Source: Halisarca cf. caerulea
Lineage: Eukaryota; Porifera; Demospongiae; Chondrillida; Halisarcidae
DNA: 64,000 nucleotides
Reading direction: 5' to 3'
NCBI GenBank assembly: GCA_963170055.1
Contig: CAUJGJ010000010.1
Location: forward strand, 62,001-126,000
The first letter of the stretch is position 1. Each line of letters starts with the position of its first letter. Both the position numbers and the translations under genes were made by a program. The notes below the pieces were generated by a model that did not search any database, was not told the origin of the DNA, and worked only from the letters and a program-made list of their open reading frames with translations. Below, one piece after another: positions 1-13,629 of the stretch.

Positions 1-1978
1 CGTATTTGTGTACTGTTGGATATGCTGGTGCTAATACCATTATTTGGCACTAGCACCGCGCACAATCCCAGTGGACACACATGACCTTTCTGAAGTGCTG
101 TGAGCGTATTTGTGTAGTGTTGGATATGCTGGTGCTAATACCAATATTTGGCACTAGCACCACGCACATTCCCATTGGACACACATGAAGTTTCTGAAAT
201 GCTGTGGTCGCATTTTTGTACTGTTGGATATGCTGGTGCTAATACCATTATTTGGCACTAGCACCGCGCACAATCCCAGTGGACACACATGACCTTTCTG
301 AAGTGCTGTAAGCGTATTTGTGTAGTGTTGGATATGCTGGTGCTAATACCAATATTTGGCACTAGCACCACGCACATTCCCAGTGGACACACATGAAGTT
401 TATAAAGTGCTGTGGTCGCATTTGTGTAGTGTTGGATATGCTGGTGCTAATACCAATATTTGGCACTAGCACCACGCACATTCCCAGTGGACACACATGA
501 AGTTTCTCAAGTGTTGTGGGCGTATTTGTGTAGTGTTGGATATGCTGGTGCTAATACCAATATTTGGCACTAGCACCACGCACATTCCCAGTGGACACAC
601 ATGAAGTTTCTTAACTACTGTGAGCGTATTTGTGTAATGTTGGATATGCTGGATCTAATACCAATATTTGGCACTAGCACCACGCACATTCCCATTGGAC
701 ACACATGAAGTTTATTAACTACAGTGGGCGTATTTGTGTAGTGTTGGATATGCTGGTGCTAATACCAATATTTGGCACTAGCACCACGCACATTCCCAGT
801 GGACACACATGAAGTTTCTATAGTGTTGTGGGCGTATTTGTGTAGTGTTGGATATGCTGGTGCTAATACCAATATTTGGCACTAGCACCACGCACATTCC
901 CAGTGGACACACATGAAGTTTCTGAAGTGCTGTGGGCGTATTTGTGTAGTGTTGGATATGCTGGATCTAATACCAATGTTTGGCACTAGCACCACGCACA
1001 ATTTCCCATTGGACACACATGAAGTTTATTAACTACAGTGGGCGTATTTGTGTAGTGTTGGATATGCTGGTGCTAATACCAATATTTGGCACTAGCACCA
1101 CGCACATTCCCAGTGGACACACATGAAGTTTCTTAACTACTGTGAGCGTATTTATGTAATGTTGGATATGCTGGATCTAATACCAATATTTGGCACTAGC
1201 ACCACGCACATTCCCATTGGACACACATGAAGTTTACTAACTACAGTGGGCGTATTTGTGTAGTGTTGGATATGCTGGTGCTAATACCAATATTTGGCAC
1301 TAGCACCACGCACATTCCCAGTGGACACACAAGAAGTTTCTGAAGTGTTGTGGGCGTATTTGTGTAGTGTTGGATATGCTGGTGCTAATACCAATATTTG
1401 GCACTAGCACCACGCACATTCCCAGTGGACACACATGACCTTTCTGAAGTGCTGTGGGCGTATTTGTGTAGTGTTGGATATGCTGGTGCTAATACCAATA
1501 TTTGGCACTAGCACCACGACAATTCCCAGTGGACACACATGAAGTTTCTTAACTACAGTGGGCGTATTTGTGTAGTGTTGGATATGCTGGTGCTAATACC
1601 AATATTTGGCACTAGCACCACGCACATTCCCAGTGGACACACATGAAGTTTCTGAAGTGTTGTGGGCGTATTTGTGTAGTGTTGGATATGCTGGTGGTAA
1701 TACCAATATTTGGCACTAGCACCACGCACATTCCCAGTTGACACACATGAAGTTTCTTAACTACTGTGAGCGTATTTGTGTAATGTTGGATATGCTGGAT
1801 CTAATACCAATATTTGGCACTAGCACCACGCACATTCCCATTGGACACACATGAAGTTTATTAACTACAGTGGGCGTATTTGTGTAGTGTTGGATATGCT
1901 GGTGCTAATACCAATATTTGGCACTAGCACCACGCATATTCCCAGAGGACACACATGAAGTTTCTTAACTACTGTGGG
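1..1978. repeat. Type A HOR unit 1 (19 monomers)
   Basis: The unit opens with the 'caccgcgcacaatccc' landmark monomer. It includes one 'tttctatagtgttg' monomer (near 817) and one monomer with a 2-bp insertion, 'cacaatttcccattgg' (near 988), which explains why the unit is about 2 bp longer than 19 x 104. It also holds a second landmark-like monomer at 209 ('cgcatttttgtactg') that is fused to its neighbour in unit 2. Confidence 0.8.
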
Positions 1979-4164
1979 CGTATTTGTGTACTGTTGGATA
2001 TGCTGGTGCTAATACCATTATTTGGCACTAGCACCGCGCACAATCCCAGTGGACACACATGACCTTTCTGAAGTGCTGTGAGCGTATTTGTGTAGTGTTG
2101 GATATGCTGGTGCTAATACCAATATTTGGCACTAGCACCACGCACATTCCCATTGGACACACATGAAGTTTCTGAAATGCTGTGGTCGCATTTGTGTACT
2201 GTTGGATATGCTGGTGCTAATACCATTATTTGGCACTAGCACCACGCACATTCCCAGTGGACACACATGAAGTTTATAAAGTGCTGTGGTCGCATTTGTG
2301 TAGTGTTGGATATGCTGGTGCTAATACCAATATTTGCACTAGCACCACGCACATTCCCAGTGGACACACATGAAGTTTCTCAAGTGTTGTGGGCGTATTT
2401 GTGTAGTGTTGGATATGCTGGTGCTAATACCAATATTTGGCACTAGCACCACGCACATTCCCAGTGGACACACATGAAGTTTCTTAACTACTGTGAGCGT
2501 ATTTGTGTAATGTTGGATATGCTGGATCTAATACCAATATTTGGCACTAGCACCACGCACATTCCCATTGGACACACATGAAGTTTATTAACTACAGTGG
2601 GCGTATTTGTGTAGTGTTGGATATGCTGGTGCTAATACCAATATTTGGCACTAGCACCACGCACATTCCCAGTGGACACACATGAAGTTTCTATAGTGTT
2701 GTGGGCGTATTTGTGTAGTGTTGGATATGCTGGTGCTAATACCAATATTTGGCACTAGCACCACGCACATTCCCACTGGACACACATGAAGTTTCTGAAG
2801 TGCTGTGGGCGTATTTGTGTAGTGTTGGATATGCTGGATCTAATACCAATGTTTGGCACTAGCACCACGCACAATTTCCCATTGGACACACATGAAGTTT
2901 ATTAACTACAGTGGGCGTATTTGTGTAGTGTTGGATATGCTGGTGCTAATACCAATATTTGGCACTAGCACCACGCACATTCCCAGTGGACACACATGAA
3001 GTTTCTATAGTGTTGTGGGCGTATTTGTGTAGTGTTGGATATGCTGGTGCTAATACCAATATTTGGCACTAGCACCACGCACATTCCCAGTGGACACACA
3101 TGAAGTTTCTGAAGTGCTGTGGGCGTATTTGTGTAGTGTTGGATATGCTGGATCTAATACCAATGTTTGGCACTAGCACCACGCACAATTTCCCATTGGA
3201 CACACATGAAGTTTATTAACTACAGTGGGCGTATTTGTGTAGTGTTGGATATGCTGGTGCTAATACCAATATTTGGCACTAGCACCACGCACATTCCCAG
3301 TGGACACACATGAAGTTTCTTAACTACTGTGAGCGTATTTATGTAATGTTGGATATGCTGGATCTAATACCAATATTTGGTACTAACACCACGCACATTC
3401 CCATTGGACACACATGAAGTTTACTAACTACAGTGGGCGTATTTGTGTAGTGTTGGATATGCTGGTGCTAATACCAATATTTGGCACTAGCACCACGCAC
3501 ATTCCCAGTGGACACACAAGAAGTTTCTGAAGTGTTGTGGGCGTATTTGTGTAGTGTTGGATATGCTGGTGCTAATACCAATATTTGGCACTAGCACCAC
3601 GCACATTCCCAGTGGACACACATGACCTTTCTGAAGTGCTGTGGGCGTATTTGTGTAGTGTTGGATATGCTGGTGCTAATACCAATATTTGGCACTAGCA
3701 CCACGCACATTCCCAGTGGACACACATGAAGTTTCTTAACTACAGTGGGCGTATTTGTGTAGTGTTGGATATGCTGGTGCTAATACCAATATTTGGCACT
3801 AGCACCACGCACATTCCCAGTGGACACACATGAAGTTTCTGAAGTGTTGTGGGCGTATTTGTGTAGTGTTGGATATGCTGGTGGTAATACCAATATTTGG
3901 CACTAGCACCACGCACATTCCCAGTTGACACACATGAAGTTTCTTAACTACTGTGAGCGTATTTGTGTAATGTTGGATATGCTGGATCTAATACCAATAT
4001 TTGGCACTAGCACCATGCACATTCCCATTGGACACACATGAAGTTTATTAACTACAGTGGGCGTATTTGTGTAGTGTTGGATATGCTGGTGCTAATACCA
4101 ATATTTGGCACTAGCACCACGTATATTCCCAGAGGACACACATGAAGTTTCTTAACTACTGTGG
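1979..4164. repeat. Type A HOR unit 2 (21 monomers, internal triplication trace)
   Basis: Compared with unit 1, this unit lost one monomer near 2,187: the 'cgcatttgtgtactg' copy joins directly to 'cacgcacattccc' and the 'tttataaag' tail. It gained three monomers when a block carrying 'tttctatagtgttg' and 'cacaatttcccattgg' was duplicated; those markers occur at about 2,692 and 3,004, that is 312 bp (three monomers) apart. The net change of +2 monomers fits the length of 21. Confidence 0.78.
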
Positions 4165-5518
4165 GCGTATTTGTGTACTGTTGGATATGCTGGTGCTAAT
4201 ACCATTATTTGGCACTAGCACCGCGCACAATCCCAGTGGACACACATGACCTTTCTGAAGTGCTGTGAGCGTATTTGTGTAGTGTTGGATATGCTGGTGC
4301 TAATACCAATATTTGGCACTAGCACCACGCACATTCCCATTGGACACACATGAAGTTTCTGAAATGCTGTGGTCGCATTTGTGTAGTGTTGGATATGCTG
4401 GTGCTAATACCATTATTTGGCACTAGCACCGCGCACAATCCCAGTGGACACACATGACCTTTCTGAAGTGCTGTAAGCGTATTTGTGTAGTGTTGGATAT
4501 GCTGGTGCTAATACCAATATTTGGCACTAGCACCACGCACATTCCCAGTGGACACACAAGAAGTTTATAAAGTGCTGTGGTCGCATTTGTGTAGTGTTGG
4601 ATATGCTGGTGCTAATACCAATATTTGGCACTAGCACCACGCCCTATTCCCAGTGGACACACATGAAGTTTCTCAAGTGTTGTGGGCGTAATTGTGTAGT
4701 GTTGGATATGCTGGTGCTAATACCAATATTTGGCACTAGCACCACGCACATTCCCAGTGGACACACATGAAGTTTCTTAACTACTGTGAGCGTATTTGTG
4801 TAATGTTGGATATGCTGGATCTAATACCAATATTTGGCACTAGAACCACGCACATTCCCATTGGACACACATGAAGTTTATTAACTGCAGTGGGCGTATT
4901 TGTGTAGTGTTGGATATGCTGGTGCTAATACCAATATTTGGCACTAGCACCACGCACATTCCCAGTGGACACACATGAAGTTTCTGAAGTGCTGTGCTCG
5001 CATTTGTGTAGTGTTGGATATGCTGGTGCTAATACCAATATTTGGCACTGGCACCACGCACATTCCCAGTGGACACACATGAAGTTTCTCAAGTGTTGTG
5101 GGCGTATTTGTGTAGTGTTGGATATGCTGGTGCTAATACCAATATTTGGCACTAGCACCACGCACATTCCCAGTGGACACACATGAAGTTTCTGAAGTGC
5201 TGTGGGCGTATTTGTGCAGTGTTGGATATGCTCGTGGTAATACCAATATTTGGCACTAGCACCACGCACATTCCCAGTGGACACACATGAAGTTTCTTAA
5301 CTACTGTGAGCGTATTTGTGTAATGTTGGATATGCTGGATCTAATACCAATATTTGGCACTAGCACCACGCACATTCCCATTGGACACACATGAAGTTTA
5401 TTAACTACAGTGGGCGTATTTGTGTAGTGTTTGATATGCTGGTGCTAATACCAATATTTGGCACTAGCACCACGCATATTCCCAGAGGACACACATGAAG
5501 TTTCTTAACTACTGTGGG
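4165..5518. repeat. Type A HOR unit 3 (13 monomers, truncated)
   Basis: The unit starts with the same landmark as units 1 and 2 but is about eight monomers shorter than unit 2. The monomers with 'tttctatagtgttg' and 'cacaatttccc' are missing. It carries private changes such as 'cacgccctattccc' near 4,640 (one extra base). It is followed by monomers that lead into type B. Confidence 0.75.
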
Positions 5519-6870
5519 CGTATTTGTCTAGTGTTGGATATGCTGGTGCTAATACCAATATTTGGCACTAGCACCACGCACATTCCCAGTGGACACACAT
5601 GAAGTTTCTGAAATGCTGTGGTCGCATTTGTGTACTGTTGGATATACTGGTGCTAATACCATTATTTGGCACTAGCACCGCGCACAATCCCAGTGGACAC
5701 ACATGACCTTCCTGAAGTGCTGTGGGCGTATTTGTGTAGTGTTTGATATGCTGGTGCTAATACCAATATTTGGCACTAGCACCACGCACATTCCCAGTGG
5801 ACACACATGAAGTTTCTGAAGTGCTGTGGTCGCATTTGTGTAGTGTTGGATATTCTGGTGCTAATACCAATATTTGGCACTAGCACCACGCACATTCCCA
5901 GAGGACACACATGAAGTTTCTTAACTACAGTGGGCGTATTTGTGTAGTGTTGGATATGCTGGTGCTAATACCAATATTTGGCACTAGCACCACGCACATT
6001 CCCAGAGGACACACATGAAGTTTCTAAACTACTGTGGGCGTATTTGTGTAGTGTTGGATATGCTTGTGCTAATGCCATTATTTGGCACTAGCACAACGCA
6101 CATTCCCAGTGGACACACATGACCTTTCTGAAGTGCTGTGAGCGCATTTGTGTAGTGTTGGATATGCTGGTGCTAATACCAATATTTGGCACTAGCACCA
6201 CGCACATTCCCAGTGGACACACATGAAGTTTCTGAAGTGTTGTAGGCGTATTTGTTTAATGCTGGATATGCTGGTACTAATACCAATATTTGGCACTAGC
6301 ACCACGCACATTCCCAGTGGACACACATGAAGTTTCTGAAGTGCTGTGGGCGTATTTGTGTAGTGTTGGATATGCTGGTGCTAATACCAATATTTGGCAC
6401 TAGCACCACGCACATTCCCAGAGGACACACCTTAAGTTTCTAAACTACTGTGGGCGTATTTGTGTAATGTTGGATATGCTGGATCTAATACCATTATTTG
6501 GCACTAGCACCGCGCACAATCCCAGTGGACACACATGACCTTTCTGAAGTGCTGTGAGAGCATTTGTGTAGTGTTGGATATGCTTGTGCTAATACCAATA
6601 TTTGGCACTAGCACCACACATATTCCCAATGGACACACATGAAGTTTCTGAAGTACTGTGAGCGTATGTGTGTAGTGTTGGATAAGCTGGTGCTAAGACT
6701 AATATTTGGCACTAGCACCATGCACATTCCCAGTGGACACACATGAAGTTACTGAAGTACTGCGGGCGTATTTGTGTAGTGCTGGATATGCTGGTGCTAA
6801 TACCAATATTTGGAACTAGCACCACCCACATTCCCAGTGGACACACATGAAGTTTACGAAGTGCTGTGAG

Positions 6871-9262
6871 CGTATTAAAGTAGTGTTGCATATGCTGGTG
6901 CTAATACCAATATTTGGCACTAGCACCACGCACATTCCCAGTGGACACACATGAAGTTTCTGAAGTGCTGTGGTCGCATTTGTGTAGTGTTGGATATGCT
7001 GGTGCTAATACCAATATTTGGCACTAGCACCACGCACATTCCCAGTGGACACACATGAAGTTTCTGAAGTGTTGTGGGCGTATTTGTGTAGTGTTGGATA
7101 TGCTGGTGCTAATACCAATATTTGGCACTAGCACCACGCACATTCCCAGAGGACACACATGAAGTTTCTTAACTACAATGGGCGTATTTTTGTAGTGTTG
7201 GATATGTTGGTGCTAATACCAATATTTGGCACTAGCACCACGCACATTCCCAGTAGACACACATGACCTTTCTGAAGTGCTGTGGGCGTATTTGTGTAAT
7301 GTTGGATATGCTGGTGCTAATACCAATATTTGGCACTAGCACCACGCACATTCCCAGTGGACACACATGAAGTTTCTGAAGTGCTGTGGGCGTATTTGTG
7401 TAGTGTTGGATATGCTGGTGCTAATACCAATATTTGGCACTAGCACCACGCACATTCCCAGTGGACACACATGAAGTTTCTGAAGTGCTGTGGGCGTATT
7501 TGTGTAGTGTTGGATATGCTGGTGCTAATACCAATATTTGGCACTAGCACCACGCACATTCCCAGTGGACACACATGAAGTTTCTGAAGTGCTGTGGGCG
7601 TATTTGTGTAGTGTTGGATATGCTGGTGCTAATACCAATATTTGGCACTAGCACCACGTACATTCCCAGTGGACACACATGAAGTTTCTTAACTACTGTG
7701 GGCGTATTTGTGTAATGTTGGATATGCTGGATCTAATACCATTATTTGGCACTAGCACCACGCACATTCCCAGTGGACACACATAACCTTTCTGAAGTGC
7801 TGTGGTCGCATTTGTGTAGTGTTGGATATGCTGGTGCTAATACCAATATTTGGCACTAGCACCACGCACATTCCCAGTGGACACACATAACCTTTCTGAA
7901 GTGCTGTGAGCGCATTTGTGTAGTGTTGGATATGCTGGTGCTAATACCAATATTTTGCACTAGCACCACGCACATTCCCAGAGGACACACATGAAGTTTC
8001 TTAACTACTGTGGGCGTATTTGTGTAGTGTTGGATATGCTGGTGCTAATACCATTATTTGGCACTAGCACCGCGCACAATCCCAGTGGAGACACATGACC
8101 TTTCTGGAGTGCTGTGAGCGCATTTGTGTAGTGTTGGATATGCTGGTACTAATACCAATATTTGGCACTAGCACCACGCACATTCCCAGTGGACACACAT
8201 GAAGTTTCTGAAGTGCTGTGGTCGCATTTGTGTAGTGTTGGATATGCTGGTGCTAATACCAATATTTGGCACTAGCACCACGCACATTCCCAGTGGACAA
8301 ACATGAAGTTTCTGAAGTGTTGTGGGCGTATTTGTGTTGTGTTGGATATGCTGGTGCTAATACCAATATTTGGCACTAGCACCACGCACATTCCCAGAGG
8401 ACACACATGAAGTTTCTTAACTACAGTGGGCGTATTTGTGTAGTGTTGGATATGCTTGTGCTAATGCCATTATTTGGCACTAGCACCACGCATATTCCCA
8501 GTGGAAACACATGACCTTTCTGAAGTTCTGTGAGCGCATTTGTGTAGTGTTGGATATGCTGGTGCTAATACCAATATTTGGCACTAGCACCACGCACATT
8601 CCCAGTGGACACACATGAAGTTTCTGAAGTGCTGTGGGCGTATTTGTTTAATGTTGGATATGCTGGTGCTAATACCAATATTTGGCACTAGCACCACGCA
8701 CATTCTCAGTGGACACACATGAAGTTTCTGAAGTGCTGTGGGCGTATTTGTGTAGTGTTGGATATGCTGGTGCTAATACCAATATTTGGCACTAGCACCA
8801 CGCACATTCCCAGAGGACACACCTTAAGTTTCTAAACTACTGTGGGCGTATTTGTGTAATGTTGGATATGCTGGATCTAATACCATTATTTGGCACTAGC
8901 ACCGCGCACAATCCCAGTGGACACACATGACCTTTCTGAAGTGCTGTGGGCGCATTTGTGTAGTGTTGGATATGCTTGTGCTAATACCAATATTTGGCAC
9001 TAGCACCACACATATTCCCAATGGACACACATGAAGTTTCTGAAGTACTGTGAGCGTATTTGTGTAGTGTTGGATAAGCTGGTGCTAAGACTAATATTTG
9101 GCACTAGCACCATGCACATTCCCAGTGGACACACATGAAGTTACTGAAGTACTGCAGGCGTATTTGTGTAGTGCTGGATATGCTGGTGCTAATACCAATA
9201 TTTGGAACTAGCACCACCCACATTCCCAGTGGACACACATGAAGTTTACGAAGTGCTGTGAG
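6871..9262. repeat. Type B HOR unit, 23 monomers (2,392 bp)
   Basis: The unit is bounded by two copies of the 'cgtattaaagtagtgttgca' monomer exactly 23 x 104 bp apart. Diagnostic monomers keep the same spacing in the next unit: the 'tgtgttgtgttgg' monomer lies 14 monomers after the landmark in both. The two units share many private changes ('acaatgggcgtatttttg', 'cacgtacattccc', 'acataaccttt'), which supports a unit-level duplication. Confidence 0.82.
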
Positions 9263-12200
9263 CGTATTAAAGTAGTGTTGCATATGCTGGTGCTAATACC
9301 AATATTTGGCACTAGCACCACGCACATTCCCAGTGGACACACATGAAGTTTCTGAAGTGCTGTGGTCGCATTTGTGTAGTGTTGGATATGCTGGTGCTAA
9401 TACCAATATTTGGCACTAGCACCACGCACATTCCCAGTGGACACACATGAAGTTTCTGAAGTGTTGTGGGCGTATTTGTGTAGTGTTGGATATGCTGGTG
9501 CTAATACCAATATTTGGCACTAGCACCACGCACATTCCCAGAGGACACACATGAAGTTTCTTAACTACAATGGGCGTATTTTTGTAGTGTTGGATATGTT
9601 GGTGCTAATACCAATATTTGGCACTAGCACCACGCACATTCCCAGTAGACACACATGACCTTTCTGAAGTGCTGTGGGCGTATTTGTGTAATGTTGGATA
9701 TGCTGGTGCTAATACCAATATTTGGCACTAGCACCACGCACATTCCCAGTGGACACACATGAAGTTTCTGAAGTGCTGTGGGCGTATTTGTGTAGTGTTG
9801 GATATGCTGGTGCTAATACCAATATTTGGCACTAGCACCACGCACATTCCCAGTGGACACACATGAAGTTTCTGAAGTGCTGTGGGCGTATTTGTGTAGT
9901 GTTGGATATGCTGGTGCTAATACTATATTTGGCACTAGCACCACGCACATTCCCAGTGGACACACATGAAGTTTCTGAAGTGCTGTGGGCGTATTTGTGT
10001 AGTGTTGGATATGCTGGTGCTAATACCAATATTTGGCACTAGCACCACGTACATTCCCAGTGGACACACATGAAGTTTCTTAACTACTGTGGGCGTATTT
10101 GTGTAATGTTGGATATGCTGGATCTAATACCATTATTTGGCACTAGCACCACGCACATTCCCAGTGGACACACATAACCTTTCTGAAGTGCTGTGGTCGC
10201 ATTTGTGTAGTGTTGGATATGCTGGTGCTAATACCAATATTTGGCACTAGCACCACGCACATTCCCAGTGGACACACATAACCTTTCTGAAGTGCTGTGA
10301 GCGCATTTGTGTAGTGTTGGATATGCTGGTGCTAATACCAATATTTTGCACTAGCACCACGCACATTCCCAGAGGACACACATGAAGTTTCTTAACTACT
10401 GTGGGCGTATTTGTGTACTGTTGGATATGCTGGTGCTAATACCATTATTTGGCACTAGCACCGCGCACAATCCCAGTGGAGACACATGACCTTTCTGGAG
10501 TGCTGTGAGCGCATTTGTGTAGTGTTGGATATGCTGGTACTAATACCAATATTTGGCACTAGCACCACGCACATTCCCAGTGGACACACATGAAGTTTCT
10601 GAAGTGCTGTGGTCGCATTTGTGTAGTGTTGGATATGCTGGTGCTAATACCAATATTTGGCACTAGCACCACGCACATTCCCAGTGGACAAACATGAAGT
10701 TTCTGAAGTGTTGTGGGCGTATTTGTGTTGTGTTGGATATGCTGGTGCTAATACCAATATTTGGCACTAGCACCACGCACATTCCCAGAGGACACACATG
10801 AAGTTTCTTAACTACAGTGGGCGTATTTGTGTAGTGTTGGATATGCTTGTGCTAATGCCATTATTTGGCACTAGCACTACGCATATTCCCAGTGGAAACA
10901 CATGACCTTTCTGAAGTGCTGTGGGCGTATTTGTGTAATGTTGGATATGCTGGTGCTAATACCAATATTTGGCACTAGCACCATGCACATTCCCAGTGGA
11001 CACACATGAAGTTTCTGAAGTGCTGTGGGCGTATTTGTGTAGTGTTGGATATGCTGGTGCTAATACCAATATTTGGCACTAGCACCACGCACATTCCCAG
11101 TGGACACACATGAAGTTTCTGAAGTGCTGTGGGCGTATTTGTGTAGTGTTGGATATGCTGGTGCTAATACCAATATTTGGCACTAGCACCACGCACATTC
11201 CCAGTGGACACACATGAAGTTTCTGAAGTGCTGTGGGCGTATTTGTGTAGTGTTGGATATGCTGGTGCTAATACCAATATTTGGCACTAGCACCACGCAC
11301 ATTCCCAGTGGACACACATGAAGTTTCTGAAGTGCTGTGGGCGTATTTGTGTAGTGTTGGATATGCTGGTGCTAATACCAATATTTGGCACTAGCACCAC
11401 GCACATTCCCAGTGGACACACATGAAGTTTCTGAAGTGCTGTGGGCGTATTTGTGTAGTGTTGGATATGCTGGTGCTAATACCAATATTTGGCACTAGCA
11501 CCACGCACATTCCCAGAGGACACACATGAAGTTTCTTAACTACAGTGGGCGTATTTGTGTAGTGTTGGATATGCTTGTGCTAATGCCATTATTTGGCACT
11601 AGCACCACGCATATTCCCAGTGGAAACACATGACCTTTCTGAAGTTCTGTGAGCGCATTTGTGTAGTGTTGGATATGCTGGTGCTAATACCAATATTTGG
11701 CACTAGCACCACGCACATTCCCAGTGGACACACATGAAGTTTCTGAAGTGCTGTGGGCGTATTTGTTTAATGTTGGATATGCTGGTGCTAATACCAATAT
11801 TTGGCACTAGCACCACGCACATTCTCAGTGGACACACATGAAGTTTCTGAAGTGCTGTGGGCGTATTTGTGTAGTGTTGGATATGCTGGTGCTAATACCA
11901 TTATTTGGCACTAGCACTGCGCACAATCCCATTGGACACACATGACCTTTCTGAAGTGCTGTGAGCGCATTTGTGTAGTGTTGGATATGCTGGTGCTAAT
12001 ACCAATGTTTGGCACTAGCACTAAGCACATTCCCAGTGGACACACATGAAGTTTCGGAAGTGTTGTGGGCGTATTTGTTTAATGTTGGATATGCTGGTGC
12101 TAAGACCAATATTTGGCACTAGCACCACGCACATTCTCAGTGGACACACATGAAGTTTCTGAAGTGCTGTGGGCGTATTTGTGTAGTGTTGGATATGCTG

Positions 12201-12693
12201 GTGCTAATACCAATATTTGGCACTAGCACCACGCACATTCTCAGAGGACACACATGAAGTTTCTTAACTACTGTGGGCGTATTTGTGTAAGGTTGGATAT
12301 GCTGGTGCTAATACCATTATTTGGCACTAGCACCGCGCACAATCCCAGTGGACACACATGACCTTTCTGAAGTGCTGTGAGCGCATTTGTGTAGTGTTGG
12401 ATATGCTTGTGCTAATACCAATATTTGGCACTAGCACCACACATATTCCCAATGGACACACATGAAGTTTCTGAAGTACTGTGAGCGTATTTGTGTAGTG
12501 TTGGATAAGCTGGTGCTAAGACTAATATTTGGCACTAGCACCATGCACATTCCCAGTGGACACACATGAAGTTACTGAAGTACTGCGGGCGTATTTGTGT
12601 AGTGCTGGATATGCTGGTGCTAATACCAATATTTGGAACTAGCACCACACACATTCCCAGTGGACACACATGAAGTTTACGAAGTGCTGTGAG
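9263..12693. repeat. Type B HOR unit, 33 monomers (expanded)
   Basis: The first 14 monomers match the preceding 23-monomer unit, but 19 rather than 9 monomers follow the 'tgtgttgtgttgg' monomer at 10,718. The insertion contains a repeat of the 'gcttgtgctaatgcc' monomer (near 10,850 and 11,570) and the run of identical consensus monomers at 11,030-11,445. The unit also carries 'tttcggaagtgttg' and 'gcactaagcacattccc' monomers, which recur in later B blocks. Confidence 0.78.
11030..11445. repeat. Run of four identical consensus monomers
   Basis: Monomers at 11,030, 11,134, 11,238 and 11,342 are identical to one another and to the consensus. The fifth (11,446) switches to 'cccagaggac' and the 'ttaactacag' tail. 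The run lies within the 33-monomer type B unit that is ten monomers longer than its 23-monomer neighbour, so it forms part of that expansion. Confidence 0.88.
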
Positions 12694-13213
12694 CGTATTA
12701 AAGTAGTGTTACATATGCTGGTGCTAATACCAATATTTGGCACTAGCACCACGCACATTCCCAGTGGACACACATGAAGTTTCTGAAGTGCTGTGGTCGC
12801 ATTTGTGTAGTGTTGGATATGCTGGTGCTAATACCAATATTTGGCACTAGCACCACGCACATTCCCAGTGGACACACATGAAGTTTCTGAAGTGTTGTGG
12901 GCGTATTTGTGTAGTGTTGGATATGCTGGTGCTAATACCAATATTTGGCACTAGCACCACGCACATTCCCAGAGGACACACATGAAGTTTCTTAACTACA
13001 GTGGGCGTATTTGTGTAGTGTTGGATATGCTGGTGCTAATACCAATATTTGGCACTAGCACCACGCACATTCCCAGTGGACACACATGACCTTTCTAAAG
13101 TGCTGTGGGCGTATTTGTGTAAAGTTGGATATGCTGGTGCTAATACCAATATTTGGCACTAGCACCACGCACATTCCCAGTGGACACACATGAAGTTTCT
13201 GAAGTGCTGTGGG

Positions 13214-13629
13214 CGTATTTGTGTAGTGTTGGATATGCTGGTGCTAATACCAATATTTGGCACTAGCACCACGCACATTCCCAGTGGACACACATGAAGT
13301 TTCTGAAGTGCTGTGGGCGTATTTGTGTAGTGTTGGATATGCTGGTGCTAATACCAATATTTGGCACTAGCACCACGCACATTCCCAGTGGACACACATG
13401 AAGTTTCTGAAGTGCTGTGGGCGTATTTGTGTAGTGTTGGATATGCTGGTGCTAATACCAATATTTGGCACTAGCACCACGCACATTCCCAGTGGACACA
13501 CATGAAGTTTCTGAAGTGCTGTGGGCGTATTTGTGTAGTGTTGGATATGCTGGTGCTAATACCAATATTTGGCACTAGCACCACGCACATTCCCAGTGGA
13601 CACACATGAAGTTTCTGAAGTGCTGTGGG
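13214..13629. repeat. Run of four identical consensus monomers at the B/D border
   Basis: Monomers at 13,214, 13,318, 13,422 and 13,526 are identical consensus copies. The preceding monomer (13,110) carries 'gtgtaaagttgg', and the following one (13,630) carries 'cacgtacattccc' and 'acatgtagttt', which mark the start of transition block D. Confidence 0.88.

Larger units (their letters stand above)
1..5518. repeat. Type A higher-order repeat block (three units)
   Basis: The block is marked by monomers with 'ggatctaatacc', tails 'tttattaactacagtggg' and 'tttataaagtgctgtggt', and 'cccattggacacac'. A landmark monomer with 'gtactgttgg', 'ccattattt' and 'caccgcgcacaatccc' starts units at 1, 1,979 and 4,165, and a related monomer at 5,519 closes the third. 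Unit lengths are 1,978, 2,186 and 1,354 bp (19, 21 and 13 monomers, each plus about 2 bp). The units differ by whole-monomer gains and losses. The same type recurs at 35,265-38,280 in a shorter, more regular form. Confidence 0.85.
5519..13629. repeat. Type B higher-order repeat block, first copy
   Basis: Type B is recognised by the monomer 'cgtattaaagtagtgttgca' (starts 6,871 and 9,263; 'ttaca' form at 12,694), by 'tgtgttgtgttgg' (monomers 8,327 and 10,718), by 'gataagctggtgctaagac' and by 'gcttgtgctaatgcc'. The unit from 6,871 to 9,262 is exactly 2,392 bp (23 monomers). The next, 9,263 to 12,693, is 3,431 bp (33 monomers minus 1 bp, from a deletion at 'tactatatttgg' near 9,920). The ten extra monomers lie after 10,718. 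The first ~700 bp (5,519-6,246) are a lead-in with mixed A- and B-like monomers. Confidence 0.82.

Noticed and set aside
4925..5284. 119-codon minus-strand open frame, the longest in the window, and the overlapping 82-codon plus-strand frame at 4,938-5,186.
   Set aside because: Both are translations of satellite monomers, and the same peptide strings recur wherever the monomers recur. Since 104 = 3 x 34 + 2, a frame passes through all three monomer phases in 312 bp, so its length depends on chance loss of stops. There is no domain, no separate codon use and no flanking gene structure.
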